A program made the translations under genes and the position numbers. Under the pieces are notes generated by a model that worked only from the letters and a program-made list of their open reading frames with translations, did not search any database and was not told the origin of the DNA. Below, piece by piece: positions 15,361-23,426 of a stretch of DNA of 64,000 nucleotides. Where the stretch lies: the NCBI GenBank assembly GCA_033344875.1, contig JAWPMO010000001.1:3373595-3437594 (forward strand), read 5' to 3'. The first letter of the stretch is position 1, and every line of letters begins with the position of its first letter. Origin of the DNA: Ilumatobacteraceae bacterium. GTDB lineage: Bacteria; Actinomycetota; Acidimicrobiia; Acidimicrobiales; Ilumatobacteraceae.

Positions 15361-16652
15361 GCCGGCACCCCGGCTGCGGAGGCGATTCGATCGCAGACAC
15401 GACGGCCCGAGGCGATCCCGTCCTCGTGGAAGCCGTAGCCCCACCAAGCCCCGCAGAAATGGAAGCCGTCGACGCCGTCGATCTCGTCGAAGCGCTGCTG
15501 GGCCCGGATCGCCGGCCCGTCGAAGACCGGGTGGGCGTAGTCGAAGGTCTGGATCACGCGGTCGGGGTCGATGTGGTCGGTGCTGTTGAGGCTCACGAGG
15601 TAGCGCTCGGATCCGGGAAGATGCTGGAGTGCCGTCATGTCGTACGTCAGCGTCGCAGCGTCCTGGTCTGCGCTGCGCCGGTCGTAGTTCCACGCCGCCC
15701 AGGCGCGCCGCCGCGGCGAGAGTAGGCCGACATCGGTGTGCAGCACCGCTCGATTCGGTTGGAATCGAATCGCTCCGAGCACGTCGCGCTGGGTCGGGGT
15801 GGGCTCGGCGAGCATCCTGAGCGCCTGGTCGCTGTGGGTGGCGACGATCACGCGGTCGAACGTCTCACGCCCGTCGGCGGTCACGACGGTCGGGCCCGCG
15901 CCGGTCGCTGCCGGCCGTTCGAGGCGCTGCACCGGGGTCGAGGTGCGGATCTCGCCGGCGAACCGGTCGGCGATGCGATCGACGTACACGCGGCTACCAC
16001 CGAGGATCGTTCGCCACTGCGGCCGATCGCCGACGCCGAGCAGACCGTGGTGCCGCAAGAACGTGAACAGGCTCCGAGCGGGGAAGGCCCCGAAGGCGTT
16101 CGGGTCGGCCGACCAGACCGACGCCCCCATCGGGATGAGGTGGAGGTCGGTGAACTCGCGGCCGTACCCGTTCCGGGTCACGAATTCGTCGAGCGTGGTG
16201 ATGTCGTCGCCGTCGTCGAGGAACGCCTCGGCGTGCCGATAGAACCGCACGATGTCGCGCAGCATCCGCCACATCGCCGGTCGGACGAGGTTCCGGCGGT
16301 CGGCGAACAGCGTGTTCGGACTGGTCGCTCGATAGGTGAATCCGGTGGTGGGGGAGTCGGGGTCGCGGTCGGTGACCCCGAAACTCATCTCCGTGTCGAC
16401 GGTCGGCACGTCGAGTTCTTCGAACAGGCGGACCAGGTTCGGGTAGTTGCGGTCGTTGTGGACGATGAACCCGGTGTCGATCGCGAGCCGGCCGACGTCG
16501 CGATCGTCGACGTCGACGGTGTTGGCGTGGCCGCCGAGTCGCGACGAGGCCTCGAACAGCACGACGTCGTGGTCGGGGCCCAGCTCGTGCGCGCACGCGA
16601 GCCCGGCGATGCCGGACCCGACGATCGCGATCCGTTGGCGGGGTCCGTTCAC
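15357..16652 (-). CDS. FAD-dependent amine-oxidase-like oxidoreductase
   Basis: A 431-residue flavoprotein. The dinucleotide-binding motif IAIVGSGIAGLACAHEL sits at residues 8-24, followed by LFEASSRLGGHANTVDV; the C-terminal FAD contact region is FDEIDGVDGFHFCGAWWGYGFHEDGIASG. It belongs to the NAD(P)/FAD oxidoreductase group that accompanies DUF1365 and CFA-type methyltransferases, where it probably desaturates or reduces a modified acyl chain. The start GTG at 16652 overlaps the stop of the SRPBCC gene (GTGA), and its own stop overlaps the DUF1365 start in the same way. Confidence 0.88.
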   Translation of the reverse strand: MNGPRQRIAIVGSGIAGLACAHELGPDHDVVLFEASSRLGGHANTVDVDDRDVGRLAIDTGFIVHNDRNYPNLVRLFEELDVPTVDTEMSFGVTDRDPDSPTTGFTYRATSPNTLFADRRNLVRPAMWRMLRDIVRFYRHAEAFLDDGDDITTLDEFVTRNGYGREFTDLHLIPMGASVWSADPNAFGAFPARSLFTFLRHHGLLGVGDRPQWRTILGGSRVYVDRIADRFAGEIRTSTPVQRLERPAATGAGPTVVTADGRETFDRVIVATHSDQALRMLAEPTPTQRDVLGAIRFQPNRAVLHTDVGLLSPRRRAWAAWNYDRRSADQDAATLTYDMTALQHLPGSERYLVSLNSTDHIDPDRVIQTFDYAHPVFDGPAIRAQQRFDEIDGVDGFHFCGAWWGYGFHEDGIASGRRVCDRIASAAGVPA

Positions 16653-17089
16653 ACCTTGTCCCCGTCGAGCGCCCGCTGGAGGCCGGTGTCGGCGCGCCCG
16701 CCGATGCGGTTGAACACCGGGCGGAGGAGCAGGTCGAACACCCCGAGCGGCCCGTTCAGGCTCAGTTCGGCGTCGTACGTGACCAGCGACCCGGTGCCGT
16801 CGGGTTCGACGTCGATCCGGTCGAGCGAGGTGAACATCTTGCTCTCGGCCTTGACGACGACGCGGCGTGGCTCGTCGTACTCGGTCGTGACGTAACGGAG
16901 GGTGAGGCCCGTGCCCGGTGCGTCGACCACGACGTCGAACGAGGCGTCAGGACCGCCGCCGGTACCGTCGACCTGGGTCGCACGCTGCACGCCCGGGTCC
17001 CAGTCCTCGAAGTTCCGGAGGTCGGCCATGAAGGCGAACGCTTCGGCGGGGGACAGGTCGGTGCGGACAGTGGTGCGGTATCGGGCCAT
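16649..17089 (-). CDS. SRPBCC (START-like) lipid-binding family protein
   Basis: A 146-residue protein beginning MARYRTTVRTDLSPAEAFAFMADLRNFEDWDPGV, the typical start of polyketide-cyclase/START-like (SRPBCC) domains, which bind hydrophobic ligands in a deep pocket. It is the first gene of the four-gene lipid-modification operon and overlaps the next start by four bases. It may present the acyl substrate or act as an auxiliary factor. The ATG at 17089 is preferred over more distant in-frame starts because they extend into the divergent promoter region. Confidence 0.82.
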   Translation of the reverse strand: MARYRTTVRTDLSPAEAFAFMADLRNFEDWDPGVQRATQVDGTGGGPDASFDVVVDAPGTGLTLRYVTTEYDEPRRVVVKAESKMFTSLDRIDVEPDGTGSLVTYDAELSLNGPLGVFDLLLRPVFNRIGGRADTGLQRALDGDKV

Positions 17090-17363
17090 GGTGTCGGGTG
17101 CTCCTCGGGTTCGGTGGCGGCACGTCTGAGGTGCTTCGCTACCCGGTGATACGGAACGGATGGCACGAACGGATGCAGACCGCCGGGGCGGGTTGCAGCG
17201 AAGGTGCCCCCACCGTGCGGTGGCGAAACGTCGATCCAGTGCGGTCGTCACGCGCCTCCAGCCTGCCATGTCGAGGATTCGGACGGTGACGGCCGACGGA
17301 TTGGTCGGCTCCTGCGCCTGCTCCGGCTTCTGCGGTGCAGCTCGGGTTCGGTACGTTGCCGGC

Positions 17364-17675
17364 ATGTCGAAGATCTCTCTCATCGCGAAGCTGACCGCTG
17401 CCGACGGCAAGGCAGACGAACTCGAGGTCGCGCTGCGCGGCGTGATCGAGGCGGCCGCCGAGGAGGAAGGGCTCGAGGTGTACAGCGCCCACGCCGCCTC
17501 CGACGAGCCCGGCGTGTACTACTTCTTCGAGCTGTACCGCGACCAGGCCGCGATCGACGTGCACGGCAAGGGTGAGGGCATGCGGTCGGCGATGGGAGCC
17601 TTCGGCGGATTGCTCGCCGGACGGCCCGAGCTGACGATGATGTCGCCGATCGCGGCGAAGGGACTCGACGTCTGA
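17364..17675 (+). CDS. Antibiotic biosynthesis monooxygenase (ABM) domain protein
   Basis: A 103-residue single-domain protein of the ABM dimeric alpha-beta barrel type. It begins MSKISLIAKLTAADGKADELEVALRGVIEAAAEEEGLEVYSAH and continues VYYFFELYRDQAAIDVHGKGEGM. Members act as small cofactor-free monooxygenases or quinone/heme-handling proteins; the substrate here is unknown. The ATG at 17364 fits the family N-terminus. It diverges from the lipid-modification operon, and the 274 bases between them should contain both promoters, though none stands out. Confidence 0.82.
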   Translation: MSKISLIAKLTAADGKADELEVALRGVIEAAAEEEGLEVYSAHAASDEPGVYYFFELYRDQAAIDVHGKGEGMRSAMGAFGGLLAGRPELTMMSPIAAKGLDV

Positions 17676-17778
17676 TTCGGGCGGCGGTTCACGGCCGTGA
17701 CCACGGCCGGAATCGTCAAGAAACCGGCAGGACGTGCCGATATCCGTGCGAGCACCACCTCGCCGAAAACCGCCGTCC

Positions 17779-20700
17779 ATGTCTCGCACGACCCGCCTTC
17801 TCACCGTCGTCACGCTGGGGTTCGGCGCGTTCGGAGCGTTGGGGTCGGGCACTGCAGCGGTCGCTGCCGAGTCGTCGTCGACCGCGTGCGGCGGTGTCGT
17901 GTTCCACGATCTGGATGCCGACGGGCGCCGGGTCGAGACCCTCGAACACGACCGGCGCGCCGACGATGTCGAGCCGGGCGTCGGTGGTGTCGACGTCGTC
18001 GTGGTCGACGTCGACGGGACGCGTCGCAGCGCGACGACCCGATTCGACGGTTCGTGGTCGATCGATCTGCCCGAGCTGGCGTATCCGATCCGGCTCGAGT
18101 TCGCACTCCCGGAGGGCCACGCCGCCGGACGTCCCGGGCCCGACGGCGGACACGTCGTGCAGTTCGCCGAGACGCCATCGGACTGCGACGGCCGTCCCCT
18201 CGGCAACCTCGGCGTCTACCCGCTCGACGGGTTCTGCGCGTCGCGGCCCGCGGTCGCGGTCCCGTGTTACGTGACCACCCGGGCCGCTGACCTCGCCGAT
18301 CAGCCCGCGATCCGAGTGGTGTCGAACGCCGCGATCGACGACGGCGAGTCGTCGTCGAACTCGATCGACGAGTGGCTCTCGCCGTCGTCGAGCGTGCTCG
18401 CGACCGTCGGCGAGGTGGGCACCGTCTACGGACAGGCCGCTGCCGCCGACGGCACGCTGTACTCCGCCGCCTTCACGAAGCGGCACACGGCCCTGACGAC
18501 CGAACTCAACCCGATCGGCAACCCGACCGTGATCTACCGGATCCCTCCCGGTGGGGCACCCGAGTTGTTCGTCGTCCTCGACCCGACGACGACAGACCCG
18601 CACGGTCCGCCGGACGGCCAGGACATCGACGATGTCGGTGCCATGGCCGCCGTGTTCACGACGGGCATCGGCGACATCGAACTCTCGCCCGACGGCACGA
18701 CGCTGTACGCGGTCGACCTCGGTCGACGGGAACTCGTCCAGATCGACGCCACGACGGGCCGGATCGACCGTCGCCGCCGCTTGGACGGAGCCGCCCTCGG
18801 TCGGACGGACTGTGCGGTGTCGCCGACCAACCGGTACGGCGACCTCCGCGCCTTCGGCCTGGGATGGCACGGTGACGACCTGCTGATCGGCGTCGTCTGT
18901 TCGGGCGAGTCGTCGGTCGAACCCGGCCGTGCCGTGCGCGAGCGCGGGGCGCTCGGGCCGGGCGGCGGCGATCACGATCGGCTCGTCGGTCACGTGTACG
19001 CCCTGAGCGGCGGTTCGTTCGTGGAACGGTTGGCGTGGCCCCTGTCCGGCGACCGCGGCGAGACCCACTCGACCGACCTGGTCTCGAACGACGCCTCCTG
19101 GCACCCGTGGGTCGACGCCCTCCCGTTCGACGACGAGCACCAGGCCGTCTCGTATCCGCAGCCGGCGATCACCGACCTGGTCGTCGACGCATCCGGCAAC
19201 CTCGTGATCGCCGTCGGCGACCGCTGGTCGCACCAGACGGCTCCCGACACCGAGGTGCCGGCGTTCGACGGTTCGACGCGACACATCACCGAGACGGTCG
19301 CCGCCGGCGACCTGCAGCGTGCGTGTCGGCGCGGTGGCGGCTGGGTCATCGAGGGGACGCCCGGCTGTGACGGGGGCGTGGGGAACGGCTGGGAGTTCTT
19401 CGACGGCGACAGCTACGGCTGGCAGGCCGAGACGGCGCTCGGCTCGGTCGCCCGGTTGCCCGGACGGTCCGAGATCGTCGCCACGCACATGAATCCGATC
19501 ACCGCCGACCATGCCTGGAGCGCCGGTGGTCTGGCGTGGCACACCACCGACGACGGCGACCGCGCCCACGGCGTCCGCATCGTCGACGGGCGTGTCGCCG
19601 AGCCCGGGTCGTCGTTCGGCAACGCATCGGGCCTCGGCGACCTGGCCGTCATGTGCGGCGGGCCGGCTCCGAGCATCGGTGGCGCGATCTGGCACGACCG
19701 GGACGCGAACGGCATCCGCGATCCCGGCGACGGGCCGGTCGTCGGCGTGGCGGTCGAACTCATCGACGCCGATGGTGTCGTCGTGTCGGTCGATGTTTCC
19801 GACGAGCAGGGCGCCTACGCGTTCGACGACGGCAACGTGTCCGACGGCATCGAGGCGGGTGCCCGCTACGTCCTCGCGCTCGCCGACCGCAACGGACGCT
19901 CGGGATTGGGTGCCCTGACGGGCATCGGCCCGCACACCGGCCTCGTTCCGACCATCGCGAACGTCGGGAATCGGGACGACCTCGACAGCGACGCGTCGCC
20001 GGGCACGACGCGGGGCGGACGGTCATCGATCGCGTTCATGGAAGTGTGGACCGCCGATCCGGCGGCCGACCCGACCGTCAGCCCGATCGCCATGGGGTAC
20101 GACTTCGGGCTCCGTGACCGCTACGACCTTTCCATCGCGACGTCGGCGGGCGACGCGATGGTCGACGCCGGCATCGTGGCGTTCCGGATCGAGATCCGCA
20201 ACGAGGGCAGCCTCGCCTCCGGCCCGTTCGAGGTCCGGGCGAACCTGCCGCGGGAGACGTCGTTGCGGGTCACCGGGGTGACGTCGACGCCGCCGAGTTC
20301 GATCGGTACGGGATCGGTGACCTGGTCGTTTGGCGACGCCGGGTCCGTCCCGCCGGGTGGCACGCGTGTGATCGACATGGAGTTGCTCGTCACCGATCCC
20401 ACGGTGACGTCGGTCGAGAACTCGGTCGAGATCATCAGCGACTCCGGCAACGACGAGGACTCGGACCCGGGTCGAGTTCGCGGTGAGGACGACGAGGACC
20501 GGTATGCCGTCGAGCTGTTCGGGATCTCCGGTGCGATCTGGGTCGACGAGGCCGATGCCGACACCGAACGGGTCGAGCACGCCATCGACGGTGTCGTCGT
20601 GCAGATCCTCGCCGAGGACGGCAGGCGGGTGGGCGCGACGACGACCGACGCCACCGGGCGCTTCCTCTTCGACTCGTTCCCGGCCGGTCGGTATCGCGTG

Positions 20701-21027
20701 GCGATCCCGGCGTCGGAGTTCGATCAGGGCCGGCCGCTGGTCGGCTACGACCAGGCCGTCGGTGCCCAGTCGGGCAACGTGGCGCGACTGCTGCGCCGCG
20801 ATGGATTCGTGATGTCGGAGCCGGTCGAGCTGGGACGCGGTAGCGACAACCGTGACGGCGTCGTTCGCATGGGACTCGTGCGACGACCGCCGACACCGCT
20901 GATCGACATCGTCGTCCCTGCGGTGCTCGTGCCGCTGTCGCTGCTCTGCATCGGCTTCCTGGTGCTCGATCGTCGCCGTCGTCTCGGCGGGATCCGAGAC
21001 CCGCTCCGGCGAGCACGAACCGTCTGA
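17779..21027 (+). CDS. Large SdrD-like surface protein with C-terminal membrane anchor
   Basis: A protein of about 1082 residues. The ATG at 17779 precedes a signal peptide (SRTTRLLTVVTLGFGAFGALG); an upstream ATG at 17734 would put 15 charged residues before it. Segments resembling SdrD B / carboxypeptidase-regulatory repeats occur near the start (GGVVFHDLDADG), centre (GGAIWHDRDANGIRDPGD) and end (SGAIWVDEADAD). A DUF11-like stretch (IEIRNEGSLASGPFEVRANLP) precedes the last. The C-terminus has one transmembrane helix (IVVPAVLVPLSLLCIGFLVL) followed by RRRR, consistent with membrane anchoring; no LPxTG motif is seen. The 400-residue region after the first segment (SPDGTTLYAVDLGRRELVQID) resembles a beta-propeller. 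Likely cell-surface structural or adhesive role. Confidence 0.82.
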   Translation: MSRTTRLLTVVTLGFGAFGALGSGTAAVAAESSSTACGGVVFHDLDADGRRVETLEHDRRADDVEPGVGGVDVVVVDVDGTRRSATTRFDGSWSIDLPELAYPIRLEFALPEGHAAGRPGPDGGHVVQFAETPSDCDGRPLGNLGVYPLDGFCASRPAVAVPCYVTTRAADLADQPAIRVVSNAAIDDGESSSNSIDEWLSPSSSVLATVGEVGTVYGQAAAADGTLYSAAFTKRHTALTTELNPIGNPTVIYRIPPGGAPELFVVLDPTTTDPHGPPDGQDIDDVGAMAAVFTTGIGDIELSPDGTTLYAVDLGRRELVQIDATTGRIDRRRRLDGAALGRTDCAVSPTNRYGDLRAFGLGWHGDDLLIGVVCSGESSVEPGRAVRERGALGPGGGDHDRLVGHVYALSGGSFVERLAWPLSGDRGETHSTDLVSNDASWHPWVDALPFDDEHQAVSYPQPAITDLVVDASGNLVIAVGDRWSHQTAPDTEVPAFDGSTRHITETVAAGDLQRACRRGGGWVIEGTPGCDGGVGNGWEFFDGDSYGWQAETALGSVARLPGRSEIVATHMNPITADHAWSAGGLAWHTTDDGDRAHGVRIVDGRVAEPGSSFGNASGLGDLAVMCGGPAPSIGGAIWHDRDANGIRDPGDGPVVGVAVELIDADGVVVSVDVSDEQGAYAFDDGNVSDGIEAGARYVLALADRNGRSGLGALTGIGPHTGLVPTIANVGNRDDLDSDASPGTTRGGRSSIAFMEVWTADPAADPTVSPIAMGYDFGLRDRYDLSIATSAGDAMVDAGIVAFRIEIRNEGSLASGPFEVRANLPRETSLRVTGVTSTPPSSIGTGSVTWSFGDAGSVPPGGTRVIDMELLVTDPTVTSVENSVEIISDSGNDEDSDPGRVRGEDDEDRYAVELFGISGAIWVDEADADTERVEHAIDGVVVQILAEDGRRVGATTTDATGRFLFDSFPAGRYRVAIPASEFDQGRPLVGYDQAVGAQSGNVARLLRRDGFVMSEPVELGRGSDNRDGVVRMGLVRRPPTPLIDIVVPAVLVPLSLLCIGFLVLDRRRRLGGIRDPLRRARTV

Positions 21028-21038
21028 GTTCGTGCTCG
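21010..21038 (+). terminator. Hairpin enclosing the stop codon of the surface protein gene
   Basis: CGAGCACGAAC at 21010-21020 pairs perfectly over 11 bases with 21028-21038. The TGA stop (21025-21027) sits in the seven-base loop. It lies between convergent genes and probably ends transcription from the left. Confidence 0.6.
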
Positions 21039-21113
21039 GCGAGCACATGGAACGGTGCGCCGACCCGGCGTCGGTCGAGCGCGGGCCTCACCACGCAGCA
21101 GGGGGCGGGTGGG

Positions 21114-22475
21114 TCAGCGGCGGCGGAGTCCGCCGATGAGCCGCCGCAGTGCCGACACCCGTTGCGGTTCGGGGGCGTGCGTCTCGGGGTGCGCACCGAT
21201 GGGCAGCGGCGTGGCCGCAGCCGGCTCGGGGCTCCTGCTCGGTTCGTCGAACACGGAACGCGCTCCGTGTTCGTCGAAGTTGGTGACGCTGCGCAGGCCG
21301 GCCTCGGTACGGGTGGCGACGCGGCCGGGGACCACGAGATCGGTGCCTCGGGACGAATCGTCGTTCAGCGGAGCCTCGGCGAGCCGACGGCGGGCGGCGA
21401 GCGACCCGGTCTCGATCGATGCGACGGCACGCCGCATCGACAGCGCGACGTCGTCGGTCATCTCGAGCTCGTCGGGCTCCTTGGCCGTGACGGGCGAGTC
21501 GTCGTCTGGCCCGAACGACGGCGGCGACGCTTCGACGTCCCAGAGTCCGGCGTCGTCGGCGGGAGGCGCCTCGGTGTCTGGCGCCGATGTCGACGACCTG
21601 GCGATCCGTGCGGTCGGACCGGTGCGATCGAGGTCGTCGGCCCCCTCGACCGACTCGGAGAAGTCGTCGTCGATGTGGCCGGACGGCCAGATCAGTTCGA
21701 AACGATCGGGTGGCTGGACCGGAAGGTTCGGCAGTGTGGCGGTCGGGGTGAGCGGGTCGGTCCCGGGCTCGGGGAGGCCGGCCCACTCGAGTTGGTCGAC
21801 CCAGTCGTCGTCGAGCGAGGACGATGCCGCGCTCGCCACCGGCGGCAGCGTGCCGGACACGCCGGGCCGGTCGTCGAGCCACGATGGCTCGTCCCAGTGG
21901 ATCAGCGGGTCGTGATCGTGCGTGACGCCGGTGAACACCGACTCGGGTGGGGTGATCTCCACCGGTCGGGCGGCGGGGTCGGGGGCGGGGAGCGGATCGC
22001 CGGGGTGCAGCTCGTGGCTGCCGTCGTCGCGGGTCCAGTGATGGACGCCGGAGGGATGGCGCCGGTACGGCATCGACTCGACGTCGGCGACGTTCTGGCG
22101 CGCGAGCCAGGCGATGCACGTGTCGTTCATCATCTCGGTGACGACCAGCGTCGTCTGGCGGCTGACGGACGGCACCCGATCGAAGAGCCGACCGAGGTAC
22201 TCGCCGTCGCCGACCCGCATGGCCCCGTGCTCGAGCTGAGCCGCGTTGAGCACCCCGGCGTCGACGAGGCGTGCGCCGAGGCCCGGGTCGAGGGAACGTT
22301 CCGCGAGATAGATCGCGCCACGATCGAAGTAGACACGCACCTCGGGTTCGACGACGAAGACCAACTCGCCGGTGAACCGATGGTCGCGGGCCGCGTCGAG
22401 CACGACCCAACCCGGTCGCGGGAAGGTGCCGGCCAGACCGAACAGCTCGGCAACGTGTTCACGCTCCAAGGTCAT
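21114..22475 (-). CDS. DUF4388-like N-terminal domain protein with long disordered tail, GTPase partner
   Basis: A 453-residue protein. The first 130 residues (TLEREHVAELFGLAGTFPRPG, GELVFVVEPEVRVYFDRGAIYLAE, LGARLVDAGVLN) resemble DUF4388/PATAN-like domains that occur in GTPase-linked signalling. The following 300 residues are acidic, Pro- and Asp-rich and predicted disordered. The last 15 are strongly basic (RRLIGGLRRR), possibly an amphipathic membrane-contacting helix. Its start ATG overlaps the stop of the GTPase gene by four bases (ATGA), so the two proteins are probably made together and may interact. This is inference from context; no biochemical role is known to me. Confidence 0.7.
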   Translation of the reverse strand: MTLEREHVAELFGLAGTFPRPGWVVLDAARDHRFTGELVFVVEPEVRVYFDRGAIYLAERSLDPGLGARLVDAGVLNAAQLEHGAMRVGDGEYLGRLFDRVPSVSRQTTLVVTEMMNDTCIAWLARQNVADVESMPYRRHPSGVHHWTRDDGSHELHPGDPLPAPDPAARPVEITPPESVFTGVTHDHDPLIHWDEPSWLDDRPGVSGTLPPVASAASSSLDDDWVDQLEWAGLPEPGTDPLTPTATLPNLPVQPPDRFELIWPSGHIDDDFSESVEGADDLDRTGPTARIARSSTSAPDTEAPPADDAGLWDVEASPPSFGPDDDSPVTAKEPDELEMTDDVALSMRRAVASIETGSLAARRRLAEAPLNDDSSRGTDLVVPGRVATRTEAGLRSVTNFDEHGARSVFDEPSRSPEPAAATPLPIGAHPETHAPEPQRVSALRRLIGGLRRR

Positions 22476-23095
22476 GCTGCTCCGGCGAGGGCCAGGACGC
22501 GCTCGAGCGGTTCGAGGAATCGGACGTCGGCGCGTTCGAGCCGGTCGAGGACGGCGAGGAGCGCCTCGATCGTGACGTCGCGCGCGGACTCGGGATGGAT
22601 GAGCTGGCAGGGCACGGCGGCCTCGCGGAGCAGCGCGCCGAGTTGGCGGGCGAGCACGTTGGCCGACTCGGGATCGTCGCACCGGTTGACGGCGACGACC
22701 ACCGGTACACGGATGTCGGCGAGGAGTGCCCGCATCGCGGCGCCGGCTTCGGCATGGGTGTGCGTGGCGTCGGCGTCGACGACGAACACGACGGCGTCGA
22801 CCTCACCTTTCATGATGTCGGTCATGAACTGGAATCGGGCCTGCCCGGGGGTGCCGAACAGCAGCAGACGGACGTCGCTGTCGCCGGCCTCGTCGTGGAG
22901 GGAGTAGCTCCCGAAGTCCATCGCCACGGTCGTGTGGGTCTTGACCTCGGATTCGGTGCCGGAGGTCTCGACGTCGGTGCCGACGACCGGGGTCTGCGAC
23001 ACGGATTGGATCAACGACGTCTTCCCGGCGGCGTAGGGGCCGGTGACGAGGAGTTTGAACACGTGCTCGGCGCGCGGCACTGCAGCGTGCGTCAT
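22472..23095 (-). CDS. Cvn/MglA-type small GTPase
   Basis: A 207-residue Ras-like GTPase of the actinobacterial Cvn (conservon) type. The P-loop is TGPYAAGKTSLIQSV near residues 18-32. The switch II region is LLLFGTPGQARFQFM, where Gly replaces the Asp of DxxG as is usual in the family, and the base-recognition motif is AVNRCDD. Conservons normally also encode a sensor kinase, a roadblock protein and a DUF742 protein, none of which is beside it. Instead it is coupled to the DUF4388-like gene downstream. TTGACA at 23164-23169 (reverse complement TGTCAA) is a possible -35 element. Confidence 0.86.
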   Translation of the reverse strand: MTHAAVPRAEHVFKLLVTGPYAAGKTSLIQSVSQTPVVGTDVETSGTESEVKTHTTVAMDFGSYSLHDEAGDSDVRLLLFGTPGQARFQFMTDIMKGEVDAVVFVVDADATHTHAEAGAAMRALLADIRVPVVVAVNRCDDPESANVLARQLGALLREAAVPCQLIHPESARDVTIEALLAVLDRLERADVRFLEPLERVLALAGAA

Positions 23096-23268
23096 GTGTT
23101 CCCTCCTTCGTGGTCCTGCTGTGGCGACGATCGCGCCGCCCCCGTCCGAGTATGTGAGCTTCCTGTCAAATGTATCGGTTCCTTGTGACCTGCTCTTGAA
23201 TCCACGATGACAGTGTTCTCGAACCGTAACAGTCGTCGTCGCAGGCGTTTCCCGCTAGCTTGCTCGGC

Positions 23269-23356
23269 GGAGAAGTGCCCGAGCGGCCGAAGGGACACGC
23301 CTCGAAAGCGTGCGACGTGCAAGCGTCCGTGGGTTCAAATCCCACCTTCTCCGCCA
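23269..23356 (+). tRNA. tRNA-Ser (CGA)
   Basis: The acceptor GGAGAAG pairs with CTTCTCC. The anticodon arm is CACGC-CTCGAAA-GCGTG with anticodon CGA. A long variable arm is present as expected for serine, and the T-arm contains GGTTCAAATCC. The discriminator is G and CCA is encoded at 23354-23356, unlike the Glu, Asp and Phe tRNAs in this window. Confidence 0.95.
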
Positions 23357-23426
23357 TCGACGACCGTCGGCTCGACCCACCGGGTCACCGGCGGTCGTTG
23401 CGCGTCCGGCGGCACCTGGTGGCACG

